Translations under genes and position numbers: made by a program
Part shown: one piece after another, positions 11,139 through 20,071 of the stretch
Layout of the letters: each line of letters begins with the position of its first letter
Numbering within the stretch: the first letter of the stretch is position 1
Notes under the pieces: generated by a model
Databases searched by the model: none
Told to the model about the DNA's origin: nothing
What the model saw: the letters and a program-made list of their open reading frames with translations, nothing else
Assembly (NCBI RefSeq): GCF_033170385.1
Contig: NZ_CP126170.1
Coordinates: forward strand, 2,752,001-2,816,000
Length of the DNA: 64,000 bases
Origin: Xanthomonas rydalmerensis
GTDB lineage: Bacteria; Pseudomonadota; Gammaproteobacteria; Xanthomonadales; Xanthomonadaceae
Direction of reading: 5' to 3'

Positions 11139-14075
11139 CTACCAGTTGGCGCGCAGCACCAGCGAGTAACGGCGATCGTTGACGAACCAACTGCGCGTGT
11201 ACAGGCGCGGATCGACCTCGCCGTCGCTGTAGGAGGTCGGCCCCATCAGTACCTTGGTCACCGAATTGGTGAGGTTGTTGGCCTGGATGCCCAACTGCAG
11301 GTGTGGGGTGAAGCGGTAGAACACCGAGCCGTCGAGCTGGCCATAGTCGTCCGACCAGGTCGGCAGCTTGGTCGCCACGTCGCTGGCGGTGAGCAGGTAG
11401 CGCGAGCGCCAGTTGTAGGCCAGGCGCACCGACAGCGGCCCCTTCTCGTAGATGCCGGCGAGGTTGTAGCTGCGCCGCGACAGGCCTTCCAGCGGCAACG
11501 CCACGCCGGTCACGGTGGTCTTTGTGTACGGATCGGTGGCCGTGTTCACGCCGCCACTGCTGTCGACGAAGGTGAAGTTGGCATTGACCCCGAAGCCGCT
11601 CATCCAGCCCGGCAGCGAATCGAAGAACTGGGTGTAGCCGTACTCGAAGCCGCGGATGCGGCCCTTGTCCATGTTGTACGGGCGCGTCACCAGGAAGTCC
11701 TGGCCGCCGTAGTTCTCGGTGACGGTCTGGTTGGAGAAGTAGTCCTTGACGCTTTTGTAGAACAGCGTCAGGTACATCATGTCGCTGCTGTCGAAGTACC
11801 ACTCAAGCGCCGCGTCGTACTGGTCGGCCTTCATCGGCTTGAGGTTGGGATTGCCGGCGGTGCCGGTCCAGTCCTTCGGCGATCCGTCGTCGTTCATGGT
11901 GGCAGCCAACAGCAGATACGGCTGCAACTGGGTGTAGTCGGGTCGCGCCATCGCCTTGGACGCGGCCAGGCGCAGTTGCAGCGCATCGGAGAACTTGAAG
12001 CGCAGGTTGAAGCTCGGCAGCACGTCGGTGTAACTATTCTGCGCGGAGTTCTGGAAGTACTGCCCGTAGTACCGGGACTTGAGGTCGCCCGAAGCCGAGG
12101 TGGCAGAGAGGTCCGGATACTGGCCATAGCCCGCCGCCTCGGTCTTGGTCTGCACCACGCGCACGCCGATGTTGCCGTCCACCGGCACGCCCAGCGCATC
12201 GTCGTTGCCGAAGTACATCACCATGTACGCCGCCTGGGTGCGCTCGAACTGGCGGTTGGTGTCCTGCAACTGGTACTGGTCCGGTGCCCAGCCATAACCG
12301 CGCAGCGCAACGATCTGCTCGATCAGCGCCGAGGTGCCGGCGTAGTCCTTGACCGCGCTGTTGCGCGGAAAGACCAACTGCGTCGGCACGTTCACCTTGC
12401 CGCGGAACAGGTTCGAGTAGGTGTACAGCGATGACGAGGCCGTCATGTAGTTGGCCAGGTCGGCCAGGCCGGTGGCCGTACCGGGGATGGTGGCCCAGTT
12501 GTCGGTGATCACGCCCCAGTTGTAGCCGGAGTTCTTGTTGGTCTGGGTGCGGTCGGTGGCGCGGATGCCGGCGCGGAAGGTGCGCAGCCAGGGGTTGTCG
12601 TCGTAGCTGTATTCCAGGTCGAAGCGCGTGGCCAGCTCGCGGCCGCGGTTCTTCGCCAGGTGGTCCATCGCCGCGCTCCAGAAATAGTTGGAGGGGTTGG
12701 CGGTGTAGCCGGGGTCGGCCAGGGTCACCGCCGGGTAGCGGCCGCCGAGGTCCACGTTCAGGCCCGGCAGGTAGATCGAGCTGAACAAGGTGAAATCCAG
12801 CACGTCGCTCTGCGAGCGCACCAGTTGCATGTCGCCGCGCACGGTCAGCCGGTCGGTCAGGCGATGGCTGAAGCCGCCGGACAGATCGGAGGTGGTGGTG
12901 CTCTGCTGGGCATAGCGGTTGTCGGTGTAGAAGCGCACGCCATCGTTGCCGGTGACGTTGCCGCGCCACGAGTTGGATACCGGCGAGCCGCTGACGAAAC
13001 GGCCTTCGCTATCGTAGGTGAAGGTGGTGCCTGGCGCCGGCACGATGGCGTTGGTGTCGTCGTTGAAGAACGCGGCGCGATCGCGCCAGTTCATGTCGTA
13101 GGACGAGCGCAGGTACTGCACGTAGAGCTCGGTGGCATCGCTGGGGCGCCACTGGAACGCGGCCGCCACGCCCTTGCGCTTGCGCTCGAAATCCATCTGC
13201 CGCCAGTTGACCCCACCCGGCACGTACACCTTGTCGAACGTAGTCCCGGCGAGCAGCGCCGGATCGGTGCGGCGCACGAACGGCTCGACCTGGATGCCGT
13301 CGCTGCGCGTGGCCAGTTCCGAGTGCGCCACGTCGAGCATGAGGCCCATCTCGCCGAGGCCGGTGGTCCAGCGATCGCTGAACAGGAACGAGCCGGACGG
13401 CTTGTAGGTCTTGCTCATGTCGCCGTAGTTGATGTCCGCGGTGGCGCCGACCACCCGACCCGGCTGGTCGAACGGCATGCGCGTGCGCAGATTGACCGTG
13501 CCGCCGAGGCCGCCTTCGATGATTTCCGCCGATGGATTCTTGTACACGTCCACGCCGGCCATCAGTTCGGCCGGCACGTCCTCGAAACTGAGCCCGCGGC
13601 CGCTGGCGGCGCTGAAGCTGTCGCGGCCGTTGAGTTCGCCGCGCACCTGGGTCATGCCGCGAATCATCACCCCGCTGCCCTCGGCCGAGAAGTGGTCCGG
13701 ATCGTTGCGCGCCATGAAGTGATCGATGGTCACGCCGCTGACCCGCTGCAGGGTCTCGGTGACGCTGCGGTCCGGCAATGCGCCGATGTCCTCGGCGCTG
13801 ACCGAATCGACGATCTGCTCGGCATCGTGCTTGATCGATTGCGACTTGATCAGGCTGCCGCGTACCCCCTTGACCTCGACCGCATCGAGCTGGGTCACGG
13901 GGTCGCCCTTCTTGCGGGCGGCAGGCTGCGCGGTCGCAGGCTCCGCCTCCTGCGCCAGCGCCTGTGCGCTGAGCAGCAAGCCGATGCTCAGCGCGATGAG
14001 CGAACGCGGCAAAACGCGGGGACGACGTGACGCTGCGGTCGGCAGAGCCGGACCACGAGGATGCTGCGATGCCAT
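11139..14075 (-). CDS. TonB-dependent receptor for xyloglucan oligosaccharides
   Basis: Outer-membrane TonB-dependent transporter, 978 residues, the likely uptake port for this locus. It has a signal peptide (IALSIGLLLSAQALAQ) and a TonB-box-like QLDAVEVKG. A plug domain follows (SAEDIGALPDRSVTETLQRV, then MIRGMTQVRGELNGRD), then a long beta-barrel ending in RYSLVLRANW with a terminal aromatic residue. The start at 14075 is set by GGAGGG seven bases upstream; in-frame sequence before it is not signal-peptide-like. It is the first gene of the same-strand xyloglucan block. Receptor subfamily features cannot prove the ligand, so the substrate is inferred from the enzymes downstream. Confidence 0.93.
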   Translation of the reverse strand: MASQHPRGPALPTAASRRPRVLPRSLIALSIGLLLSAQALAQEAEPATAQPAARKKGDPVTQLDAVEVKGVRGSLIKSQSIKHDAEQIVDSVSAEDIGALPDRSVTETLQRVSGVTIDHFMARNDPDHFSAEGSGVMIRGMTQVRGELNGRDSFSAASGRGLSFEDVPAELMAGVDVYKNPSAEIIEGGLGGTVNLRTRMPFDQPGRVVGATADINYGDMSKTYKPSGSFLFSDRWTTGLGEMGLMLDVAHSELATRSDGIQVEPFVRRTDPALLAGTTFDKVYVPGGVNWRQMDFERKRKGVAAAFQWRPSDATELYVQYLRSSYDMNWRDRAAFFNDDTNAIVPAPGTTFTYDSEGRFVSGSPVSNSWRGNVTGNDGVRFYTDNRYAQQSTTTSDLSGGFSHRLTDRLTVRGDMQLVRSQSDVLDFTLFSSIYLPGLNVDLGGRYPAVTLADPGYTANPSNYFWSAAMDHLAKNRGRELATRFDLEYSYDDNPWLRTFRAGIRATDRTQTNKNSGYNWGVITDNWATIPGTATGLADLANYMTASSSLYTYSNLFRGKVNVPTQLVFPRNSAVKDYAGTSALIEQIVALRGYGWAPDQYQLQDTNRQFERTQAAYMVMYFGNDDALGVPVDGNIGVRVVQTKTEAAGYGQYPDLSATSASGDLKSRYYGQYFQNSAQNSYTDVLPSFNLRFKFSDALQLRLAASKAMARPDYTQLQPYLLLAATMNDDGSPKDWTGTAGNPNLKPMKADQYDAALEWYFDSSDMMYLTLFYKSVKDYFSNQTVTENYGGQDFLVTRPYNMDKGRIRGFEYGYTQFFDSLPGWMSGFGVNANFTFVDSSGGVNTATDPYTKTTVTGVALPLEGLSRRSYNLAGIYEKGPLSVRLAYNWRSRYLLTASDVATKLPTWSDDYGQLDGSVFYRFTPHLQLGIQANNLTNSVTKVLMGPTSYSDGEVDPRLYTRSWFVNDRRYSLVLRANW

Positions 14076-14254
14076 GCTGTTTCCCTCCCAGGAGACATGC
14101 ACACAGACACGGGCGACGGTCGCGCCAGGGCGCCGTCCTGCGAGTTGTGACGGCGTCGGTCTCAGCCGTTGCCGTATCGGAAGGCGCCGCTGCGCAGAGT
14201 GGCAAGTCGGTCGCTAACGCGATCGGCCGAGACTAGAAATGCACTTCGCGTGAA

Positions 14255-14268
14255 GCAAATGAAAAATT
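14255..14268. promoter_or_regulatory. Candidate operator upstream of the TonB receptor
   Basis: The 285-bp gap between the receptor start and the LysR gene holds no gene. It contains GCAAATGAAAAATT within an AT-rich patch about 180 bp before the receptor ATG. A near copy (GCAAATGAAATTTT on the minus strand) lies in the divergent LysR/dgoA promoter region at 15380-15396. Shared AT-rich boxes in two promoters beside one LysR gene suggest one regulator binds both. This is inference from two sites. Confidence 0.4.
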
Positions 14269-14360
14269 CCCGTCCAGCTATGTGATTCCAGACTAGCGGG
14301 ATGCGCACCACGGCATGTCTACGAAATCGTCCGCGCGATGGGCAGTGCCTGCGGCCGCGT

Positions 14361-15323
14361 TCAAACGCTCGCCGCCCGCTCGGGATACAGCCGCTTGGCG
14401 GCGTTGCGCAGCGCCAGCAACACCCGTTCGGCGCCCGGCGGCAACAGGTAGTCGCGGCGGCGCACGATGCCGAACGATTCCATGCGCACGCCCAGCGTGA
14501 TCGGCAGCACCGTCAGCAGCTTGGCCTGCACGTACGGCGCCACCGCCTCGGCCGGCAGCGCGGCCAGCAGGTCGCTGCCGCGCAGCAGGCTGGTCATCAC
14601 CGGCAGCGAGGAAGTCTCGATGACGTTCTGCGGCGCCGGCACCGCGTGCTCCAGGAACATCGCGTCCAGGCGCGCACGGAGCACGCTGTCGGCCGGCGGC
14701 AGCACCCAGCCGTAGCGGGCCAGGTCGGCATGGCGCAGGTCGGCGCGGGTGGACAGCGGATGGCCGGCGCGGGCGATCACCGAATGCGGCTCGTCGGCCA
14801 ATGGCTCGAACTCCAGCGCCTCGGCGCCGTAAGGGCCGAGGATGCGCCCGATCACGATGTCGAGCTGGCCGTCGAGCAGCTTGGCCACCAGCGGCCGGCT
14901 GTAGTCCATCTCCACCCGCACCAGGATGCCGGGGAACTCGCGCTTGACCTCGGCGATCGCCTGCGGCACCAGGTTGGTGCCCGGATTGACCACGGTGCCG
15001 ATCGAGACCTGGCCCATGCGCCCTTCGCACAGCGCGGCGATCTCTTCCTGGGCGCGGCCGATCTCCGACATCGCCGCGCGCGCGCGGCGGATCAGCACCT
15101 GCCCGTACCAAGTCGGCTCGACCCCGCGTGCGTGGCGCTCGAACAGCTTCACTCCCAGCAGGTCCTCCATCTCCGCCAGCAGCTTGGACGCCGCCGGCTG
15201 GGTCATGCTGGCCGCCTCGGCCGCGCGCAGCACCGAACGGTGTTCGTGCAACTGCAGCAGCAGCAACAGGTGCCGGGTCTTCAGGCGCGCGGCATTGAAC
15301 CAGGGATTGGCAGCAGCATTCAT
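14361..15323 (-). CDS. LysR-family transcriptional regulator (galactose/galactonate type)
   Basis: 320-residue LysR-type regulator. The N-terminal helix-turn-helix is visible as LRAAEAASMTQPAASKLLAEME, followed by DLLGVKLFERHARGVEPTWYG. The rest is the two-lobed effector-binding domain. The start MNAAANPWFN at 15323 fits the family, with the HTH starting near residue 20. It is transcribed divergently from the dgoA-dgoD-lactonase-dgoK operon, so it most likely responds to galactonate or a downstream keto-acid and controls that operon. It also lies directly upstream of the TonB receptor. I cannot tell activator from repressor by sequence. Confidence 0.9.
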   Translation of the reverse strand: MNAAANPWFNAARLKTRHLLLLLQLHEHRSVLRAAEAASMTQPAASKLLAEMEDLLGVKLFERHARGVEPTWYGQVLIRRARAAMSEIGRAQEEIAALCEGRMGQVSIGTVVNPGTNLVPQAIAEVKREFPGILVRVEMDYSRPLVAKLLDGQLDIVIGRILGPYGAEALEFEPLADEPHSVIARAGHPLSTRADLRHADLARYGWVLPPADSVLRARLDAMFLEHAVPAPQNVIETSSLPVMTSLLRGSDLLAALPAEAVAPYVQAKLLTVLPITLGVRMESFGIVRRRDYLLPPGAERVLLALRNAAKRLYPERAASV

Positions 15324-15379
15324 CGTGGGCAGGCATCCTGAGGGCGACGCCGTGTATTCGGCGACGGAATAGAATATGC

Positions 15380-15396
15380 CTAAAATTTCATTTGCA
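15380..15396. promoter_or_regulatory. Candidate LysR operator in divergent LysR/dgoA promoter
   Basis: In the 276-bp divergent intergenic region (15324-15599) the only AT-rich stretch is around 15365-15400. It contains CTAAAATTTCATTTGCA, which is GCAAATGAAATTTTAG on the other strand and matches the motif at 14255-14268. It lies 57 bp upstream of the LysR ATG and about 200 bp upstream of dgoA. The remainder of the gap is GC-rich with no recognisable gene. Confidence 0.4.
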
Positions 15397-15599
15397 GAGC
15401 ATAGCTCACGCGCGCAGGCTACCGCCCATCGCGCCCCTGCTGGCGTCGCCGCCGCCCATGCCAACGCAGGCAGGCCGATTCAGCCGGGTTCGCGCCAGCG
15501 TCGATGCAGCGTGCGCGGACCGCGGCCTTGCCGCCAGGCCGCACCCGGCACCGCGCTGACCGCGCGCCTCCTTCAACGCCGCTTCCGCCAGGTACCCCG

Positions 15600-16220
15600 A
15601 TGTCCGCCGCTTCCCCGTTCCGACTCCCGCTGATCGCGATCCTGCGCGGCCTCACCCCGGAGGACGCGCTGGCGCACGTCGGGGCGCTGGTCGACGCCGG
15701 CTACGACGCGATTGAGATTCCGCTCAATTCGCCGCGCTGGGCCGACAGCATCGGCCCGGCCGCGCAGACGTTCGGGCAGCGCGGCTGGATCGGCGGCGGT
15801 ACCGTGCTGCAGATCGGCGACGTCGACGCGCTGGCCGATCTGGGCGCGCGCTTCATCGTCACCCCCAACACGCGCCCGCCGGTGATCCGCCACGCGGTGG
15901 CGCGCGGCCTGCAGGTGGTGGCCGGCTTCGCCACGGCCACCGAGGCGTTCGATGCGTTGGACGCCGGCGCGCAGATGCTCAAGCTATTCCCCGCCGCCAC
16001 CTACGGCCCCGGCCACGTGCGCGCCCTGCGCGCGGTGCTGCCGGCGCAGGTGCCGCTGTTCGTGGTCGGCGGCGTCAACACCGAGACCCTGCACGACTAC
16101 CTGAGCGCCGGCGCGATCGGCGCCGGCATCGGCGGCGAGTTGTACCGCCCCGGCCAGCCGCTGACCCAGACCCAGGCGCACGCCGCCGCCTTCCGCCACG
16201 CCTATCTGGACCGCGCATGA
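15600..16220 (+). CDS. dgoA: 2-dehydro-3-deoxy-6-phosphogalactonate aldolase
   Basis: Class I aldolase that splits 2-keto-3-deoxy-6-phosphogalactonate into pyruvate and glyceraldehyde 3-phosphate, the last step of the De Ley-Doudoroff pathway. The 206 residues cover the KDPG/KDPGal aldolase fold: [16 protein letters not shown] near the N terminus, the Glu-containing [23 protein letters not shown], and the Schiff-base Lys in [14 protein letters not shown]. Plain KDPG aldolase (Eda) is the alternative, but the operon partners dgoD and dgoK fix the assignment. The ATG at 15600 precedes MSAASPF; upstream in-frame sequence looks untranslated. Its TGA overlaps the dgoD ATG. Confidence 0.95.
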   Translation: MSAASPFRLPLIAILRGLTPEDALAHVGALVDAGYDAIEIPLNSPRWADSIGPAAQTFGQRGWIGGGTVLQIGDVDALADLGARFIVTPNTRPPVIRHAVARGLQVVAGFATATEAFDALDAGAQMLKLFPAATYGPGHVRALRAVLPAQVPLFVVGGVNTETLHDYLSAGAIGAGIGGELYRPGQPLTQTQAHAAAFRHAYLDRA

Positions 16221-17368
16221 AGATCGTCCGCCTCACCACCTACCACGCCGCGCCGCGCTGGCTGTTCCTGAAGGTCGAGACCGACGAAGGCATCACCGGC
16301 TGGGGCGAGCCGGTCATCGAAGGCCGCGCGCGCAGCGTCGAGGCCGCGGTGCGCGAACTCGGCGAGAGCCTGATCGGCAAGGACCCGGCGCGGATCAACG
16401 ACATCTGGCAGATGCTCTACCGCGGCGGCTTCTACCGCGGCGGCCCGATCCTGATGAGCGCCATCGCCGGCATCGACCAGGCGCTGTGGGACATCAAGGG
16501 CAAGGCGTTGGGCGTGCCGGTGTACGAACTGCTGGGCGGGCGCGTGCGCGACCGCATGAAGACCTACCGCTGGGTCGGCGGCGACCGCCCCGCGGCGACC
16601 ATCGCGCAGATCCAGGGCTACCGCGACCTCGGCTTCGACACCTTCAAGTTCAACGGCACCGAGGAAATGAAGCTGATCGACGGCCCGCGCGCGGTGGATG
16701 CGGCGGTGGCCAAGGTGGCGCAGATCCGCGAGGCCTTCGGCACCGCCATCGATTTCGGCATCGATTTCCATGGCCGCGTCGCCGCACCGATGGCACGCGT
16801 GCTGCTGCGCGAACTGGAACCGTTCAAGCCGCTGTTCGTCGAGGAGCCGGTGCTGCCCGAGCAGGCCGAGTACTACCCGCGGCTGGCCGCGTCCACGCCG
16901 ATCCCGCTGGCGGCCGGCGAGCGCATGTTCTCGCGCTTCGACTTCAAGCCGGTGCTGCAGGCCGGCGGCCTGTCGCTGCTGCAGCCGGACCTCTCGCACG
17001 CCGGCGGCATCACCGAATGCCTGAAGATCGCCAGCATGGCTGAGGCCTACGAGGTCGGCCTGGCGCCGCACTGCCCGCTCGGCCCGGTGGCGCTGGCGGC
17101 CTGCCTGCAGGTGGATTTCGTCTCGCACAACGCGGTGCTGCAGGAACAGAGCATCGGCATCCACTACAACGAAGGCGCCGACCTGCTCGACTACGTGCTC
17201 AACAAGGACGACTTCGCCTGCGACAATGGCGGCAGCATCGCCGCCCTGCCCAAACCGGGCCTCGGCGTCGAGATCGATGAGGAGCGCCTGCGCCATGCCA
17301 ACGCCAACCCACCCGACTGGCACAACCCCATCTGGCGTCACGCCGACGGCAGCATCGCCGAGTGGTGA
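16217..17368 (+). CDS. dgoD: D-galactonate dehydratase
   Basis: Enolase-superfamily (mandelate racemase subgroup) enzyme converting D-galactonate to 2-keto-3-deoxygalactonate. The 383 residues have the expected length. The metal-binding region is [10 protein letters not shown], followed by [10 protein letters not shown] and [13 protein letters not shown], and the barrel His is in [15 protein letters not shown]. It starts in an ATGA overlap with dgoA, so translation is coupled. Many such paralogues use other sugar acids; here the kinase and aldolase neighbours support galactonate. Confidence 0.95.
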   Translation: MKIVRLTTYHAAPRWLFLKVETDEGITGWGEPVIEGRARSVEAAVRELGESLIGKDPARINDIWQMLYRGGFYRGGPILMSAIAGIDQALWDIKGKALGVPVYELLGGRVRDRMKTYRWVGGDRPAATIAQIQGYRDLGFDTFKFNGTEEMKLIDGPRAVDAAVAKVAQIREAFGTAIDFGIDFHGRVAAPMARVLLRELEPFKPLFVEEPVLPEQAEYYPRLAASTPIPLAAGERMFSRFDFKPVLQAGGLSLLQPDLSHAGGITECLKIASMAEAYEVGLAPHCPLGPVALAACLQVDFVSHNAVLQEQSIGIHYNEGADLLDYVLNKDDFACDNGGSIAALPKPGLGVEIDEERLRHANANPPDWHNPIWRHADGSIAEW

Positions 17369-17372
17369 GCCG

Positions 17373-18296
17373 ATGAACGTTTCCATTCCGCCCCGCCACA
17401 CCGCCACCCTGGCGGTGGACAGCCGCTGTGAGCATGGCGAAGGCATGCTGTGGTGCGAGCGCCGCGGCGTGCTGTTCTGGGTCGACATCAGCGGCCGCCG
17501 CCTGTGGCGCCACGATCCCGCCAGCAACGTCAGCCGCCATTGGGACCTGCCCGACCGCCCCGGCTGCCTGGGCCTGTTCGATGATGGCCGCCTGCTGCTG
17601 GCGCTGGCCAAGGGCGTGTACGCCGCCGATCCGGACGCCGCCGCCGAGGCCGACAGCGCGCTGCCGCTGCAGCATCTGGCGGACGTGGAGCCGGAGCGCG
17701 ACGACACCCGCAGCAACGACGGCCGCGCCGACCGCCACGGCAACTTCGTGTTCGGCACCATGAGCGAACGCGACGACCAGGCGCCGGTCGGCAGCTTCTA
17801 CCAATGGTCGGCACGCCACGGCCTGCGCCGCCTGCCGCTGCCGGGCGTGGCCATCCCCAACGCGATCTGTTTCAGCGCCGACGGCCGCACCCTGTACTAC
17901 TGCGACTCGGTGCAGCCGCGCATCCTGTGCTGCGACTACGACCCGGACACCGCGCACACCGCCAACAGCCGCGTATTCGCCGAACTGGATCACCCCGATG
18001 CCGAGCCGGACGGCGCCATCGTCGACGCTGAAGGCCACCTGTGGAACGCGCAATGGCGCGCCTGGCGCGTGGTGCGCTATCGCCCCGACGGCAGCGTCGA
18101 GCGCAGCGTCGCCCTGCCGGTCAAGCATCCCACCTGCCCCGCCCTGGGCGGTGCCGATGGCGGCACCCTGTTCCTGAGCACCTCGCGGCAGGACCACACC
18201 GACGATGAACTGGCGCGCACGCCGCAGGCCGGCGGCGTGTTCGTGGCTGCGGTCGGTATCGCCGGCCTGCCCGAAGGACGCATCGCCAGCGCATGA
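17373..18296 (+). CDS. SMP-30/gluconolactonase family protein, probable galactonolactonase
   Basis: Six-bladed beta-propeller lactonase, 307 residues, predicted to hydrolyse galactono-1,4-lactone to galactonate before DgoD acts. The metal-binding Glu lies in CEHGEGMLWCE near the N terminus. NDGRADRHGNFVFGTMSE carries the Asn/Asp ligands, and PDGAIVDAEGHLWNAQW has the catalytic Asp of the family. The ATG at 17373 is four bases after the dgoD stop, and its own TGA overlaps the dgoK start. The specific lactone is inferred from the operon. Confidence 0.92.
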   Translation: MNVSIPPRHTATLAVDSRCEHGEGMLWCERRGVLFWVDISGRRLWRHDPASNVSRHWDLPDRPGCLGLFDDGRLLLALAKGVYAADPDAAAEADSALPLQHLADVEPERDDTRSNDGRADRHGNFVFGTMSERDDQAPVGSFYQWSARHGLRRLPLPGVAIPNAICFSADGRTLYYCDSVQPRILCCDYDPDTAHTANSRVFAELDHPDAEPDGAIVDAEGHLWNAQWRAWRVVRYRPDGSVERSVALPVKHPTCPALGGADGGTLFLSTSRQDHTDDELARTPQAGGVFVAAVGIAGLPEGRIASA

Positions 18297-19192
18297 TCGT
18301 CGTCGACTGGGGCACCAGCAGCCTGCGCGGCTATCGGCTCGATGCCGAGGGCAGCATCCTTGAACAGCGCCGCAGCGACCAGGGCATCGCCGCCTGCCAG
18401 GGCCGCTTCGCCGCGACCCTGGCCACCTTGATCGACGGCTGGGACGGCGACGTCGTCCTGTGCGGGATGATCGGCAGCCGCAACGGTTGGATCGAACTGC
18501 CATACGCGCCCTGCCCGGCCGACGCCGCCGCGCTGGCCGCGGCGATGCAGCCGCTGCAGGACCCGGCCCTGCCCGGCCGCACGCTGTGGTTCGTGCCCGG
18601 CGTGGCCAGCGATGCCGATGCCGTGCCGGACGTGATGCGCGGCGAGGAGACCCAACTGATCGGCCTGCTCGCATTGCTCGCACAGGAACCGCATGCGGCC
18701 GACGTCCACCACGTCTGCCTGCCCGGCACCCACAGCAAGTGGGTGACGCTGCAGGACGGGCGCATCGCCTCGGTGGCGACGCTGATGACCGGCGAACTGT
18801 ATGCGCTGCTGCGCACGCACAGCCTGCTGGCGCGATTGATGGACAGCGACGACGGCGCCTTTGATTCCGCTGCGTTCGATGCCGGCGTGCAACGCAGCGG
18901 CGATCCCGGCGGCCTGCTGCACCATCTGTTCGGCGTGCGTAGCCTGGGCCTGTTCGACCGCCTGAGCGGCGCCGCGGCACCGTCCTACCTGTCCGGGCTG
19001 CTGATCGGCCACGAACTGCGCGCCCACGCCACCTTGCCGCCGGTGGTGCACCTGGTCGGCGGCAGCGGCCTGCTGGAGCGCTACGCGCATGCATTGGTCG
19101 CACTCGGCAGCAGCGTGCGCACCCATCCGGAAGATCTGGCCGCGCGCGGCCTGTATCGCCTTGCGCGGCAGCACGGCGGTCTCGCCGGCTGA
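18293..19192 (+). CDS. dgoK: 2-dehydro-3-deoxygalactonokinase
   Basis: Kinase that phosphorylates 2-keto-3-deoxygalactonate at C6, producing the DgoA substrate. The 299-residue protein begins MIVVDWGTSSLRGY, the phosphate loop of this actin-like family. It has GMIGSRNGWIELPYAPCP, LPGTHSKWVTLQDGRI and MTGELYALLRTHS, all typical of DgoK. It overlaps the lactonase gene by four bases and ends the operon. No galactose dehydrogenase is present in the window, so the first oxidation step must be encoded elsewhere. Confidence 0.95.
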   Translation: MIVVDWGTSSLRGYRLDAEGSILEQRRSDQGIAACQGRFAATLATLIDGWDGDVVLCGMIGSRNGWIELPYAPCPADAAALAAAMQPLQDPALPGRTLWFVPGVASDADAVPDVMRGEETQLIGLLALLAQEPHAADVHHVCLPGTHSKWVTLQDGRIASVATLMTGELYALLRTHSLLARLMDSDDGAFDSAAFDAGVQRSGDPGGLLHHLFGVRSLGLFDRLSGAAAPSYLSGLLIGHELRAHATLPPVVHLVGGSGLLERYAHALVALGSSVRTHPEDLAARGLYRLARQHGGLAG

Positions 19193-19284
19193 GCTGCACG
19201 TCGCGCGCCGCCCCCAGCCGGCCCACACACGGCGGCGACAGCCGCTTTGCATTAGAATTACCTGGTTAATCGCCGGATCGAGCC

Positions 19285-19608
19285 ATGCCTTTCGTCGTCA
19301 CCGAAAACTGCATCAAGTGCAAATACACCGACTGCGTGGAAGTGTGCCCCGTGGATTGCTTCCACGCCGGCCCGAACTTCCTGGTGATCGATCCGGACGA
19401 GTGCATCGACTGCACCCTGTGCGAGCCGGAATGCCCGGCCAACGCCATCTACCCCGAAGACGATGTGCCGGCCGGCCAGGAAGGTTTCGTCGCGCTCAAC
19501 GCGGAACTGGCCAAGGCCTGGCCGGTGCTGACCACGCGCCAGGAACCGCTGCCCGACGCTGCCGAGTGGGACGGCAAGCCGAACAAGCTGCCGCTGCTGC
19601 AGAAGTAA
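19285..19608 (+). CDS. fdxA: FdxA-type 7Fe ferredoxin
   Basis: Small cytoplasmic electron carrier of 107 residues holding one 3Fe-4S and one 4Fe-4S cluster. The cysteine motifs are [17 protein letters not shown] and [12 protein letters not shown], with a conserved C-terminal extension ending [13 protein letters not shown] typical of proteobacterial FdxA. It is monocistronic: the dgo operon ends 92 bp upstream, and a long repeat-containing gap follows (19609-20071). No terminator with a clear T-run is seen right after it. Confidence 0.96.
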   Translation: MPFVVTENCIKCKYTDCVEVCPVDCFHAGPNFLVIDPDECIDCTLCEPECPANAIYPEDDVPAGQEGFVALNAELAKAWPVLTTRQEPLPDAAEWDGKPNKLPLLQK

Positions 19609-19740
19609 CCGCGCCGCGGATTCCGCCCAGGCGCCGCCCGCCAGACCGTACAAAACCGTAGAGACAAGCTGCGACTTCAGGGCGCCTCTGACAACTCGCG
19701 TTGCCGCCGCTCGACCGGGCACGGGGGTGGTTACACCCTC

Positions 19741-19860
19741 GTAGGACGCGAGGCTTCGCCCGACCCTCATCCGCCCCTGCGGGGCACCTTCTCCCAGAGG
19801 GAGAAGGGAGAAGCGCGAGCCCCTCTCCCTCCGGGAGAGGGGTTGGGTTGAGGGTACGGC
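19741..19860. repeat. Palindromic intergenic repeat, inverted relative of the 4-kb copies
   Basis: The 463-bp gap between fdxA and the bamC-like gene holds no gene. It carries CCTCATCCGCCCCTGCGGGG, a GAGGGAGAAGGGAG block, and the hairpin CCCCTCTCCCTCCGGGAGAG followed by GGGTTGGGTTGAGGGTAC. These are the reverse-strand counterparts of the components at 3963-4341, in a different arrangement. It therefore belongs to the same dispersed family. Confidence 0.75.
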
Positions 19861-20000
19861 GCGCAGCGTCGCGCTGAAGCAAGGAATGGCGCTTGTCCCC
19901 TTTTCTGGATCAGCCGCGACGGACATCCCGATCAAGCCCATCCCGGCTAAAGCCGCCCCTTGCATCTGCAAAGAAACCGCGCCGTGTTCTCGCCGAACGA

Positions 20001-20026
20001 AAACGGGCGCACTGCGGCGCCCGTTT
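20001..20026 (-). terminator. Terminator of the dapA-bamC unit
   Basis: Perfect 10-bp stem AAACGGGCGC / GCGCCCGTTT with a six-base loop, 46 bp beyond the bamC-like stop codon. On the minus strand the stem is followed by TTCG rather than a long T-run, but the stem itself ends in paired A and T residues. Confidence 0.75.
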
Positions 20027-20071
20027 CGCGTTCTGCAACAGATCCGGCGCACGCGCCGGACCCGTACCGGC

